DNA of 64,000 nucleotides, taken from positions 28,762,441-28,826,440 of the forward strand of contig OZ024900.1 in NCBI GenBank assembly GCA_964017195.1, given 5' to 3'. The position numbers were made by a program, and so were the translations under genes. The DNA comes from Siderastrea radians (Eukaryota; Cnidaria; Anthozoa; Scleractinia; Rhizangiidae). The notes beneath the pieces were generated by a model, which was not told the origin of the DNA, searched no databases, and saw nothing but the letters and a program-made list of their open reading frames with translations. This document shows positions 22,723-33,562 of the stretch, in pieces (the stretch's first letter is position 1; every line of letters begins with the position of its first letter).

Positions 22723-23640
22723 CTATTCGAGGCAGGTCTCAGAGCCGGGCATCCCCATAGCAGAGCGAGTGTAGACACGGATGCCTTTAAATGGTGTGGC
22801 AACACCACAGTACTTTAGGGATGAATGTGATAAGGGAATCTGATAAAAGGACTTCAACAGGTCTGTGATGACCACGAACTGCCACTTCCCCATGTCTCGC
22901 AGGACACCATGAACACTGGGCATCAAGGAAGGCTTCTTAACACGAAAGGAGGTATTAAGATATTCTACGTGAACGTTGACCTGTTCAGCTTAAGCAAACA
23001 CGCCAGCAGCCTCGAGTTCATCAAACTTGGCTTGCAGCTCCTCCAGGGTAGCCCTGTTGTATTGCAGGAGCCTGCCCTTACGCTGAGGAGGGAGTGTTGG
23101 GCCAATGTTGACGACAGCTTCGATTTGGCCACTGGCACCATTGTACTTTGAGATTGATGGATTAAAGACATCGTCGAACTCCAAGTTAACAGCGCGCAAC
23201 GTGTTGCGAGTGTCCTCGTCCAAACACCCATCAGGGTCGAGGATCACACTGGCGGAGTACGGCTTGACGGTGGAGGGGGGTGGACGCGCAACACTGGGCG
23301 TACAAGGAGACAGTGTGGTTGATTCAGGGCTGCTGACTGGCGTGACATGTCTAACTTGGCACAGCTGTTCGCCGCTCTTTAGGATGATGGGCCAGTCCGT
23401 CGTGTTAGTGATGCGTACTGCGTGGTCAACGGAGATAACTTGCTGTGGGCAGGGCCAAGCGTCTTCGGGTTTTAGCGAAGAGTTTGAGGGGCAATCTAGT
23501 CTGAGCTCAAGAGCCCATAAGGTGTGGGGAGCTGACTCAGGAGGCGTACTGAATTGGATGAACTCTCCGGGCAGAACAACCGTGCGATGGGGGTTCCGGA
23601 GCAGGAAGGACTGAGTGCGACGCGCGGTAGGTGGAAGAGT
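22723..23640 (-). CDS. LTR element RT N-terminal half and linker
   Basis: Encodes the RT fingers/palm entry: [18 protein letters not shown], then [11 protein letters not shown] and [21 protein letters not shown]. An in-frame TAA near 22987-22989 and the TAG at 22722-22724 interrupt it. The linker to the protease (23250-23640) is open but has no known domain. Confidence 0.7.
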
Positions 23641-23646
23641 ATGATT

Positions 23647-24129
23647 TTATGGTTTTCCGTAGTGTACCACCTCTGAACCTCCGATCACGATTTGACGCTT
23701 AGCAGGACGTACACCAATGTCGTTGTGGACCATAAAAGAGTTGCCTGCCAAAATGTCAACATCAAGCTGGCGAACGACCAGGACATCAAGCTCAAAGGTG
23801 GACTGACCACGAGTGAGAGAGCAATGGACCTCACTGATCACGTCCATAGGGGTGATCCCATCAGCCTGACGAGCCATTTGCGAAGCGGGGGTGATGGGGA
23901 ACCCATACATTTTGGCAGATGAAGCGCGAACCATGTTCGAAGTTGCACCAGTGTCAAGGGTCAACTGCAGAGGATGTTCATGGGAGAAGGTATTCAGAAC
24001 GGGTGACTGAACAATGCTGATTCGCAAGGCAGATGGCTCATCAGACCGGATAGCTTGGACAATGACGTCATCAATCGCTTCGACGGGTTCAGCTTCTTCG
24101 TCAATTGGGATATCAGGATGATCGGTCAC
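23647..24129 (-). CDS. LTR element aspartic protease
   Basis: The active-site triplet [12 protein letters not shown] is followed by a typical retropepsin second half ([11 protein letters not shown]). The frame is open over 160 codons. Confidence 0.85.
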   Translation of the reverse strand: MTDHPDIPIDEEAEPVEAIDDVIVQAIRSDEPSALRISIVQSPVLNTFSHEHPLQLTLDTGATSNMVRASSAKMYGFPITPASQMARQADGITPMDVISEVHCSLTRGQSTFELDVLVVRQLDVDILAGNSFMVHNDIGVRPAKRQIVIGGSEVVHYGKP

Positions 24130-24990
24130 AAGACGGCAGCGGGCCCAAGGTCTTTTATCCCGCTCAGGTAGGAAACGGCAATCAATAAGGTCATGGGTGT
24201 TGTGGGGGCGTCCAACGGTTTTGCACAGAATACAGGATAAAAAGGGACGGCGACGGGCCTGACCCTGTCATTGCTGGGATTACGCCTAGGGTTAAAGCTT
24301 CCGATGCGCATGGCCTTAGTGTCCTCAACAGAGCGGAGCTCCTCCAAGAGGGATGCAAGAGCTTGAGAAATCTCTGGCTTGAGTGAGGCTAGCGACTTGT
24401 TGCTAAATTCGGAGCCATACTTCTGTTTGACGAGTAAGGGTAGGCCTGGGTGAATTAAATTAAGCCAGAGAAATACGATGGTGTTTTCCACTGTAGGCGA
24501 GAGGTCTTCATCAACGGTTACTTTCTCTCCGTGGTGGGTCAAGCCGCAATTAACAGATAGGAAGTTATCCTCAAAAAAGGCCATGAGGCGTTGGAAAAGA
24601 TCTTCGGGCTTCTCATCAGGTTGAAGGTTAATACTTGCAAGGTCGAGAAAATGCACGCCAGTGGACTGGAAACCATAATGTTGGCGAATTTTTTGCCATA
24701 TGACGTTCAGAGAAGTTGAATGTTTCACTATTGAGTTCCGGGAAATCACGGGACAAAAGTTAGCGATCTGGCCGAGCATAAGGTCTAGGTGGGCATTCTT
24801 CTGGGCGGCGGTGAGTCGCTTACTTTCAGGAACAGAGGAGCCATCGTTGGTAAGGCCTCTGCGAGGGTTGGCGGCGGTTTGTTCCTGCCAAGTTGCGTCT
24901 AAGAAAGGAGCAAAATTGTTGTCGAGGGAAAGGATATACATCAAGTTCTGACGCCAGCTATCATAGGAGGTGATAGTTTCATTTCGGGGG
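24126..24990 (-). CDS. LTR element gag-like region
   Basis: 272-codon frame with a helical gag-type segment ([33 protein letters not shown]). No CCHC zinc knuckle is visible in this frame; a [13 protein letters not shown] stretch may occur in another frame near 24200. It overlaps the protease frame by a few bases, suggesting a frameshift between gag and protease. Confidence 0.7.
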
Positions 24991-25171
24991 CTCTAGGAGA
25001 GGCAGCTGTGTCAGAAATGTCACTGTTGTCGCTCGCTCAAAGCTACGGTAAGTTGAGGCACTTTGTCCGCTTCCTCACTTCGTATCATGGTAAATGTCGC
25101 AGATTCCGGAAGACTGCACTTGTGTTAGAGTCTTTCGAGCGTGGGTTGACGATCGTAGAACGCTGCCACCA

Positions 25172-25319
25172 CGCCAATAAGGAGAAAACTGCGTTAACCT
25201 GAAGGTTTATTGGTAGAACGAACATCGAGCGAACACATGGAGTGGGCGAACGGGCGCAACGCGCATGCGTATAACAACGAGCCGCTGAACAATGCATAAT
25301 GTCAACAACGGAGTGGCGT
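25172..25319 (-). repeat. 5' LTR
   Basis: Direct copy of 19721-19868. The sequence just internal to it (25171 downward, minus strand) begins TGGTGGCAGCG. Confidence 0.85.
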
Positions 25320-26664
25320 TGGGAAAAAGATTTGTGCAAATCTGTCGCGTAGAACAAATTTGAAAGCGTATCACAGGGCGCGCACTTTTTGACGAAATTC
25401 ACAGCATGCGTAACCGTTAAACTGGTTGACAGCCGATATATTCGTCCAAAATCCTGGACGGCGGCAGATCAAAGAATCGGAAAGAAAGTCAGAAAATCCT
25501 ATCGCGATCACGTGCACTGGTCAGAATGTATGCAAATTTTTGCATCGACTTGTAACCGCTCGACAGATAAACAACTGAAACAACTGCAAGATGGAAAATC
25601 TCCCGATGGACGCTTGAAGTAAATTGCTTTTACGACTAATGTAAAGGATCATTTGGCAGATTTGACGGGAATATTTTGTCCATAGCACAAGGAGAGGAAA
25701 GATATAAAGAAGCAGCATTGTGACGTTTCGATTGGAGAATGTTCGCCGTTCGGTGAAATTGAAGAAGAACGGTACACGTACGTATGAAACCAGGTGGTGT
25801 GCATGCTACGACCGCAATGCTCGCTGGTATTTGTTTCGGTTTAGCATCATTTGCTCATGGCGGCCATCGCGTGAGGATCTCTTGTGAACGCCAAAATTAC
25901 TTCTTTCCGTTCAAAATATCGCAGCTTTTGTGATTTTTGCGATGGATATCCTAGTTTTGACATGTTGTCGATCTTAGGAATCAAAGATTTCCTCAGACTT
26001 CAGTGCGTGGAGTTTAAAATATCGGTTCTCTGTGTCGCGACGCCTCGACGGGACTTGCATGCATTTAAGCCCGAGGTAAGAATCATGATTGTAAACATAA
26101 ATATTTAGATAAGAAACCTATATTTAAACACGATGTAGGATGTAAGCTTCAATTTAATGATGTAATATTTGCAAGAGGGCTGCCCTTTAGCTTCATTAAC
26201 CACTACGAATAAGTATATCGTATCTTGAATTGAAACAAGGGAAACATGTTTTTCACATGTTGATGTTATGGTACGTGTCCTGATTTATTTTGTATTACTT
26301 AGACTAAGCATTAAAGCTAGCAATCTTCGTAATTGCTTAGCTTTTGTTTCTAATTTCTAATTCTTGGTTTCGCAAAGTATTCGAGGAATTATGTCTTTCA
26401 AAAGTTATTTTTTGTTTTCTCTCATAATGACAGTATCTAGCAACATCGAAGAAAGTTCTGGTTTTACGACACTTCAAATGTTCAACAAAGATACTTCCTG
26501 CAACAAACTACGATTTCAGTTTACAGTTATTTAGTTAGATTTATTAAAAAAATGCTGTGTTCTTGTAAATTAGTTTGATATCATTGTTCGGGTTTGATTT
26601 TGATCCAAAAACATATCACTAAGGCAAATTAAAAATATTTGTCTACTGGGGTGAAGTAAATCAG
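25320..26664. other. Interior of 16-kb element, no gene seen
   Basis: No domain recognised in the short frames. 25783-25866 is weakly similar in inverted orientation to 30985-31040 (shared CCAGGTGGTGTGC). 26656-26664 is the GTAAATCAG target duplication of the next element. Confidence 0.4.
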
Positions 26665-26681
26665 GGGTGTCTGTAAAACCC

Positions 26682-26835
26682 GGAACACACCCGGAACACC
26701 CCGGAACACCCCGGAACACCCCGGAACACCCCCGGAACACTCCCGGAACACACCCGGAACACCCCGGAACACCCCGGAACAACCCCGGAACACCCCTGGA
26801 ACATCCCATAATACCCCGGAACACCCTCGAAACAG
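26682..26835. repeat. Minisatellite (CCGGAACACC)n in left arm
   Basis: About 14 units of 10-11 bases (ACACCCCGGA types). The inverted counterpart is at 28455-28615. Both strands stay open through the repeat, giving false proteins of repeated VFRGVPGCSG or EHPGTPRNT. Confidence 0.9.
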
Positions 26836-28454
26836 ACAGGAATACCCCCAGAACACCAAAATAGTGGTCAGCGGTCAGACGCTCACGAATTGACTAGGCC
26901 AAAGACCTCCGAAGATTCCCAATTCTTCAGAAGACTTTTGCGGATCACCCTGAGATTTCCGAGCATTTCAAGAATGCTTCGGAATATTTTCGAAGCTTTT
27001 GAGAACAGCGAAAGAACCAATATTTAAAGGAAAAAATATATTATACCAGGGCTCCTGATTAATACACGTGTCCTTCATATCAACAAGCTTACGATTTTTA
27101 GTGAAAAACAAAAACGGGGACAGTTGAATTATTAATTCTGCATTGATATTTCTCGTGCGAAGTTTGCATTATCATGCTCAGGTTTGACCTCAAAGACACA
27201 AAGCCTAATAATAGAGTGTCACGCAATGTTATGAGGTCATTATTCCGAGGTCACACGATCGTCATCGTGTTATTACCACAGGCGCATGGAAAATGTTTGC
27301 CCGCCGGTTGGGTTACGCTAATATATACACCTACTTAAAAAAAAAAATTTCATATAAAAATTTAAAAAAAAGAGAAATAGGAATAGATTAGGCATGCAAA
27401 CTACATTCAAGGATTCGCTCTGACGCAGAGCAATTTTAATTGAGCGTTTAAAAAAACCGTTCACGAGCGTTCACATTTTTAGCCTTTGAAAACGCTCAAA
27501 ATGTGAGCTTTTAGATGGCCAATTCACCTTTTATCAGCTCAGTTTATATTAATTTGAAGTATCATACCACATTGCAGAGTGCTTCGGGAATATCCGAGAA
27601 CGTAGTTTCCATGTCTAATAAATTCCCATCTCACAGCTTTCTCTTTTCATATCTAAATTACAACGTTTTTGCAATTGGGCCTGGATATATTTTTGGTTAA
27701 CAAAAGAGCGTAGCTCGGAAGATAAATAAGTAGGAGAAATGTACGCCTGCAAAGAAGTACTCACTATAAGTTTGTAGAGGTATCCCGAGGGCTTATAATG
27801 TGGGATGTCACAATGTAATCCGGGAGCAAGAGGAGTTTACACTCTTATAGCAAGAAAAGGAACAAGTATTTTATTTACTGTCACAACCCGATCTAGTTAG
27901 ACTTTAAGAGAAAAAATTCAATAAACAAAGAGGAAAATATCAACGATGAGAGTACATACCACATTTTCTTGAACTTTGCAAAGTTCAAGAAAATGTGGAT
28001 ACATAATGTTTTACATTGTTTTCGTGTTTTTGAAAGTGAAACGCACTTTGCGTGCAAAATCAGTCACGCAATGCCCAAGAGTAAGTTGTTGCGACCGTTG
28101 CGTGTTGTATGGTGAATTGAATTATTATTTGGGATGCCAAACCCCAGAATTTCACTTATATCCACGACGTCACATCTGTTTGTCGAGAGTTATAAAGCAA
28201 ATCTCGCATGAGTTACAACAAATTCAATAATTCAATTGAAATATTTAAAATCAAACACACCAAATGAATGTTATTTTTGTCATTAAATTCGATGCTAGAT
28301 AACAAGCTTCGGAAATCTTTGGGTGATCGGCAAAAGTCTTCGAAAATTTTCGTTCATCTTCGGAGATCCTCGGGTCAGTCTATACGTGAGCAGTCTGACC
28401 GCTGACCACTATTTTTGGTGTTCAAGGGTGTTCCTGACTGTATTGAGGGTATTC

Positions 28455-28615
28455 CGGGGCATTATGGGGTGTTCCGTGGTGTTCCGGGAGTGTTCCGGGG
28501 TGTTCCGAGGGTGTTCCGGGGGTGTTCCGGGGTGTTCCGGGTGTGTTCCGGGGGTGTTCCGGGGTGTTCCGGGTGTGTTCCGGAGTGTTCCGGGGTGTTC
28601 CGGGGTGTTCCGGGT
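28455..28615. repeat. Minisatellite (GGTGTTCCGG)n in right arm
   Basis: Inverted counterpart of 26682-26835, with similar unit order but not identical unit number. Confidence 0.9.
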
Positions 28616-28637
28616 TTTACAGACACCCGTAAATCAG

Positions 28638-29489
28638 TGGTAGTCTAAACATCAAATCTATCAGCTGAGTTTTGTTTATTAGCACTTTTAAACTGGCTAC
28701 ATACCTTGCAATGTAGGCTTGATTACCAGCTGCCATTAGAGAAATAAGCTCCTCTGGATCTGGTTCGAAGGATGACTGGGGGTGTTTTGTGTTATCGAGC
28801 GAGACACTTATAATCTCACAAGTGACTCTCTCAGCTATACTGGGGCAACCTAATGTAATGCAAGGGGTAACCAGTGATGGACTAGCTTCCAGGGCTGCTA
28901 AGCTACAATGGTGTAGGCCAAGTGCAGTCTTTTTTCACAATTTTAAATAATTGCTGGATGCTTAAAATTGTTGAAGGTATTTGTCTACCATGCTGTCAAC
29001 CAATGTTTATGTCTGACCTAGCTGGTGTAATTTTGAACCAACCACGGTTGTTTGCAAAACAGCTCGTACTTTAACTTGTGTGAAAATTGCACTGGAAGCC
29101 CTCCTCCTGCTACTGTTGTGTGTATACAGACCATGATAGTTTACTTCGCTTTAGTACTTCTACTTCACTTATTACATAACTGGTTTATAATCAAGTTATT
29201 TTTTGTTCTTTATTCAGAGATATTACACTGCAACAGCAGCTGAATATAAAATGCACAGGTCTGGAGGATAACTTTGGAGACAGAATTCTTTTTCTCCAAG
29301 GGAAGCTTCGTAATCAAGAATAAACCAACTAGGTAAAGCAACACATCAAGTGACAACCTATTCAGATACATTTAAATATCTTTCCTTAAGGTTGCTGAAT
29401 TTGTATAAATAAAACATTGTGAAAGAAACACTACATGTATGTCATTTCATAACAATAATAATATTTCCATAGTGTCTTGATAATTTGAG
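28638..29489. other. Interior of 16-kb element, no gene seen
   Basis: No recognised gene or repeat. Confidence 0.4.
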
Positions 29490-29800
29490 GGCGGCATGGT
29501 TGACTAATGGTTATTCCGCTGGACTCTGAAATTGAGCAGTCTGGGTTCAAACCATGGCCAGGGTAATTGGGGTAATTGTGTTGGGTTCTTAGACAAGACA
29601 CTTTACTCTCATAGTGCCTCTCTCCACCCAGGTGTGTAAATGGGTACTGGCAAGTTTACTGCTGTGGGGTAACCCTGCGATAGACTAACATCCCATCCAG
29701 GGAGAGGGGGGAGAGAATACTCCTAGTCTCTTCAAGCTATTGAAACTGGTATAAGCTCCTGCCTGATGGGACACTAGGCTGGAATACAGACTTGAAAAGT
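29490..29800 (+). mobile_element. tRNA-derived SINE
   Basis: Begins with a tRNA-like head: an A-box-like TGGTTGACTAATGG and a B-box-like GGGTTCAAACC about 45 bases later, spaced as in RNA polymerase III promoters. The body contains GGGGTAACCCTGCGATAGAC, CATCCCATCCAGGGAGAG and ACTCCTAGTC...AAGCT, which I recall from common coral and other marine invertebrate SINEs. The exact family name is not certain. Confidence 0.75.
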
Positions 29801-31044
29801 TGACATCAAATGAGTAGGAGGCAGGTCTTATTTTTACCAAGCTTGACAAATTAAATGAAATACTTTTGGTCAAACAGCTTGAAGCCTGTGTCAGAGACAA
29901 ACTAAACACCAGGGTTTTGCTCTTCAGTGATGCAGGCTAACCACTTGCAAAATAATGAATAAAACCCATTTGAACCTCATTAAGTTTCGAACCATTTATT
30001 GAACTTCTCACCTTTCCACAACAGGCGATTTGCTGTGCATGAAGTCTCCACTAATGAGTTGTTGTGGAATCACTTTTTAGTTACAACAGATGCAATAAAA
30101 CATTTCAAAGTGACCTTCAGTGCATGGGTAATCAAAATGATAGTATGAAGCTCTAATGATGCCAGATATGGACATCAGTAAACCCATTTATCATGCTAGA
30201 GCCTGGAACAGGCTACATAGGCCCCACTCGGGTAGAAGCAATTCATGCAGCAGAAATAGCAGTTTGTTATCTTCCCAGTCCCCTAAATAAACTGGAAAAG
30301 ACTGAAAAGTTATTTTGGGTGTTCTAAAGGTACTATAATTCAACTGTGACATGAGAATCAGTACAGTACAAACAAATAATTCGCTGGCTTCTTCAGTAAA
30401 CCAGTGCTCTTTTGACGTCCATCTTGATCATCTACGGGAACTTATTCTTCTAAATTGGATTCTCCTAGTCCCAAAGAACACATAATTAAATCATTTTGAA
30501 GGAAACTATATAACTCCCAAAAACAGTGGAAGATCGTGGAATGAAAGTGCTTAACTCGACGCATGAAACTTCAAAAGTACAGACGGTTAACACTCAAAAA
30601 AAGGCCTTTTTCGTTTAGTCGAAACGGCGTAGATCGACTGGTGCATACTGGTGCATTATGTTTCCCATATTGGAAAATTTCTAAGCTTTTGATTTATTAT
30701 AATTTTACGCCAAGCACCACTAGCTGAAAGCCGTGTTAGACAAAAACTTCCGACCTACTAGACGAAGAGAAAAATCGGCCATTTTACCTCGTTCGAGAAA
30801 TGTCAAAATTTACCATGATAAGCTCTAAATGTAAGAACTTCGACGCCAAAACCTTACTTTACTATTCCTGAACTTTTCAAATCTAATATTGTAGCAGAAA
30901 AAAGGCCAGCGAAAGTTGTGCAAACGATGATCAAACTCACCCGAAAAACCGCTCGCATCACAACAAAATTCCGCCATGTTGGAAATTCATCAAAATAGTG
31001 CATTGCGGTCTTAGTGCGCACACCACCTGGTATGAAACGTTCGC
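29801..31044. other. Interior of 16-kb element, no gene seen
   Basis: Short unlabelled frames only. GCCTGGAACAGGCTACATAGG at 30205-30225 resembles TAGCCTGTTCCAGGC at 49077, a short motif shared by two repeats. Confidence 0.4.
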
Positions 31045-31756
31045 ACAAAGCAAACACTTTGGACCACTAAGAGTAACATATCCGTGTACAGGTTAGTATA
31101 TTTAACTTGTTTTATGCGTCAGTGTTGCCGATATCTGCCGATATTACCAACTGAAGGACTTCTATGTCAGGTCACTCTTGGTCACGCAATCATCAGATGG
31201 TGTGATTTTGCGCTTTCTAAGCACGATTTTAAAAAAATTTCCTGAATATTCTAAAATCATTTGCCCAAACAAATCTTAACATAATTCGAAAGTACAACAT
31301 CATTAGTCTTTAAAACCTAAGTTTTATGAAATTCCAAGTAAAGGCACATGGTCAAACTCGTCGTTCTTTTCGACCTGTCGATTGAGGTAACAAAAAGAAG
31401 CCTTAATCTTTTTTATTCGCTTGAACATTATGATTAATCTTAAGTTTATAAAATCATAAGGTTTGGACGACGAAGAGTCATACAACAAATTGATAGTATT
31501 ACAGCCTTCCCCGGTTCAATAGTTTGATACGCGAGTCCACTGAACTTGAAGGAATTTTTACCCTTCCTGGTCTCGCAAAATCGAGCTTAGAGCTATGACC
31601 GGGGTTTTTCGTTTTTCTCAGAAATAAAGAGTTATTTCAAGGAAAAAACTGCACAGCTTTTGCATACTTACAAAGGGCTACCACCTTGCAAAAGAAGAGC
31701 GAATTTGAATCCTCAAGCTTTGCCGCTCAATGTTTGATTTTTGTACCGATTTGCTC
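31045..31756. repeat. Right terminal inverted repeat of 16-kb element
   Basis: Inverted copy of 15692-16405, ending GATTTGCTC just before TTAA (31757-31760). Confidence 0.8.
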
Positions 31757-33050
31757 TTAAGGCGTTTCTTAACGATCTTGGCTGATTCTTGATCTTTAAA
31801 GGGCAAAATGACTCTGATGGTGTTGTCCTGTGTTCGGCAGAGATGTTGGTCATCCGACATCTTGGAGTCAATAAACTGTTTAATTGCTGTGGTGATTAAG
31901 CGCAAGGGGTACTTGAGCTTCAAAAACACTTCTCTCAAGCGATCGCATTCTTCTGTGAAATGCGACCAATGCGACGAAAGTCGGTAGGCTCGATCGAGCA
32001 TAGTAATGATCAAACCTCTCTTATACCGATTATCCACATGGCTTTGATAGTGGAGTAGCAAGCCGGAATTGGTCGGTTTAATATAAACCTTCGTCTCAAT
32101 TCTCGGGGCGCAGTTAATTAAGCGTACACCAATAAAGGGGAGCGAAGCGTCAGTCTAGTCCTCCATTGTGAACTTAATTGAAGGGTGACAATCATTGACG
32201 TTGCGTAGGAAACAGTCAGCTGACTCTCTATCAGGCATTATGGTGAGGGTGTCATCCACATAACGCCGATAAAAAGATGGTAGCTTTCCATCCTGCTGAA
32301 GTTTTGCCTCAATAGAGCACATAAATACATTAGCCAACAATGGGCCAAGAGGCGAGCCCATTGCAACGCCATCAGTCTGTTCGTATAAAACACCATCGAA
32401 TTGAAAGAGTTGGTTGTGGGTGGCTGCTCTGAGGAGGTCAACCAAATCCGCTCTGGTGAGGTTCAATTTGTAGGTTTTATTAAACCAATCATCAGAAAAA
32501 GCCTTATCAGCTACTATCTGAATAGTTTCCTCCAGAGGCACGTTTGTGAAGAGCGATGTTACGTCGTAGGACACTGAGATCTCACCATGATGGATTTCAA
32601 TACCCTGTATCTCATTCACAAACTGAAAGGTGTCGGTTACCGTATATTGATTATACGATAAAGGTTTCAGTTTCTCGTCTAGCCACTTAGCCAACGAGTA
32701 GTTGTAGGTGTGCGTGGCAGACAAAATAGGGCGCATTACTAGGCACTCTTTGTGAGTCTTAGGTAAACCATATAAGTGCGCTAGTCTTGAGCCTTTGGGT
32801 CGAAGGGGGTCAGCAACATCCTTGGGTAGTATTCTAGTTATGACACCGTCAGCTTCCTTCTCCCTTTGTAGAAGGGGGTGGTAGTAGTTAGATGGTCTTC
32901 CCCTTGCTTTGGGCCTCTCAGGGTCTACGAGTCGGAATTTGCTAGTGTCATTGACTGATGCCTCGGATAATAAGCGCAGGTATTCAGACCTACCCATTAC
33001 TACGACGCCAGAGCCCTTGTCAGGTTTAGTGATCACTATGACATATGATC
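31757..33050 (-). mobile_element. Penelope-like element copy 1, reverse-transcriptase part
   Basis: The minus-strand frames 33036-32155 (293 codons) and 32061-31757 carry a PLE reverse transcriptase. Visible are the entry motif ITKPDKGSGVVV, SYDVTSLFTNVPLEET, DGVAMGSPLGPLLANVFM and the catalytic YRRYVDD. A thumb-like region follows (LLHYQSHVDNRYKRG, LDRAYRLSSHWSHF). A TAG at 32155-32157 and a frame change separate the two parts. The 5' end is truncated before the first RT motif. The 3' endonuclease half is at 15150-15691, across the 16-kb insertion. Confidence 0.88.
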
Positions 33051-33284
33051 ACTAGGGCTCTGGCGTCTGATTTAAACGTGCAAACCGACTCTATTCGCGC
33101 CAAGGTCTTTGTTTAATGCCTTATGCTAATTTTTTTCAACTTTCAATAGGTCTTCTCGCAATCAGAATAATTATTTTTCTCTTGATAATGGCATCATGAC
33201 GACGTTGAAACGTCGAGGTTTTTTAAGTTTGTCTTTAATATTTAATAGTTATTTTCCCGTTTTTTTTTGTTTTCTTGTTGTATG
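33051..33284 (+). mobile_element. Penelope-like element copy 3, internally deleted
   Basis: Starts with a few PLE 5' bases (GATCACTA...GGGCTCTGGCGTC) and jumps directly to the last ~220 bases of the element (from TTTAAACGTGCAAACC, the codons just before the pol stop, through the tail). It lies head to head with copy 1. Together they form a short palindrome around TAGTGATCA/TGATCACTA at 33030-33055. Confidence 0.75.
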
Positions 33285-33562
33285 TTATTCTGATCTCATT
33301 AGGGAAAGGCACAAAAATCAACATATTTACAACCCTGTTTGAGATCATGGTTACTTATTAGCACCTTTGATGAGACTTCTAACAAAATAAAAATAAAACC
33401 CTCCCGACAGCTTTTAAAAATACTTTCTTCCTTTAGTCGGAAGAGAAATTACAAACTGTAACAGCAAAACTCAGATTGCCCCGGCCAATTCGTTATCTGA
33501 CCGCTGGAACAAGATATTTTGACGTGTGTTCCTCAATTGTTCGATGAACTGTTAGTGTACAT
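33285..33562. repeat. Dispersed 279-bp block, copy 2
   Basis: Near-identical to 2893-3171 in the same orientation. Wedged between the 3' end of PLE copy 3 and the 5' end of PLE copy 2. Confidence 0.82.

Larger units (their letters stand above)
19721..25319 (-). mobile_element. LTR retrotransposon, Ty3/Gypsy-like, 5.6 kb
   Basis: Two direct 148-bp repeats (19721-19868 and 25172-25319, about 97% identical by eye) bound a minus-strand gag-pol. Internal to the 5' LTR lies TGGTGGCAGCG, a plausible primer-binding site starting with TGG. Next to the 3' LTR is a purine-rich tract (reverse complement of 19869-19884). Gene order is gag-like, protease, reverse transcriptase, RNase H, integrase, as in Ty3/Gypsy. 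The near-identical LTRs mean a fairly recent insertion, yet a few in-frame stops already interrupt pol. A clear 5-bp target duplication was not found. Confidence 0.88.
26665..28628. mobile_element. MULE-like foldback element with 9-bp target duplication
   Basis: Ends GGGTGTCTGTAAAACCCGG and its reverse complement are flanked by the 9-bp direct repeat GTAAATCAG (26656-26664 and 28629-28637), as for Mutator-like elements. Arms of about 300 bases (26665-26960 and 28310-28628) include a minisatellite and then unique sequence (CAGCGGTCAGAC and its inverse). The 1.35-kb core (to 28310) has no transposase. Confidence 0.82.
15692..31756. mobile_element. 16.07-kb TTAA-flanked composite DNA element
   Basis: Lies between two TTAA copies inside one PLE. 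Both ends begin GAGCAAATC when read inward, and the inverted similarity runs about 700 bases (15692-16405 against 31756-31045, roughly 75-80% by eye). The uninterrupted PLE copy at 33.56-35.59 kb reads straight through CGCCTTAACAATC (34991-35022), showing the empty site. TTAA duplication is the signature of piggyBac-type insertion, but no transposase was found. Nested inside are a foldback element, an LTR retrotransposon, a MULE-like element and a SINE, leaving roughly 7 kb of own sequence. Non-autonomous or decayed. Confidence 0.75.

Noticed and set aside
19721..25319. Classification of the LTR element as BEL/Pao.
   Set aside because: RT has the IADDLYVGG-type box and RNase H and integrase features closer to Ty3/Gypsy; I cannot exclude it without a tree.
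26570..26864. Open frames rich in VFRGVPGCSG and EHPGTPRNT repeats.
   Set aside because: They read the CCGGAACACC minisatellite of a transposon arm. No start context or conservation, and the same appears at 28323-28648.
26682..28615. Could the regularly repeated 10-11-base units be a CRISPR array?
   Set aside because: Units are contiguous with no spacers, lie in inverted transposon arms and the genome is eukaryotic.
29490..29565. Functional tRNA gene at the head of the SINE.
   Set aside because: Box A and B are present, but the acceptor stem does not close and a SINE body follows.
29685..29909. Minus-strand frame of 74 codons.
   Set aside because: It lies largely across the tRNA-derived SINE.
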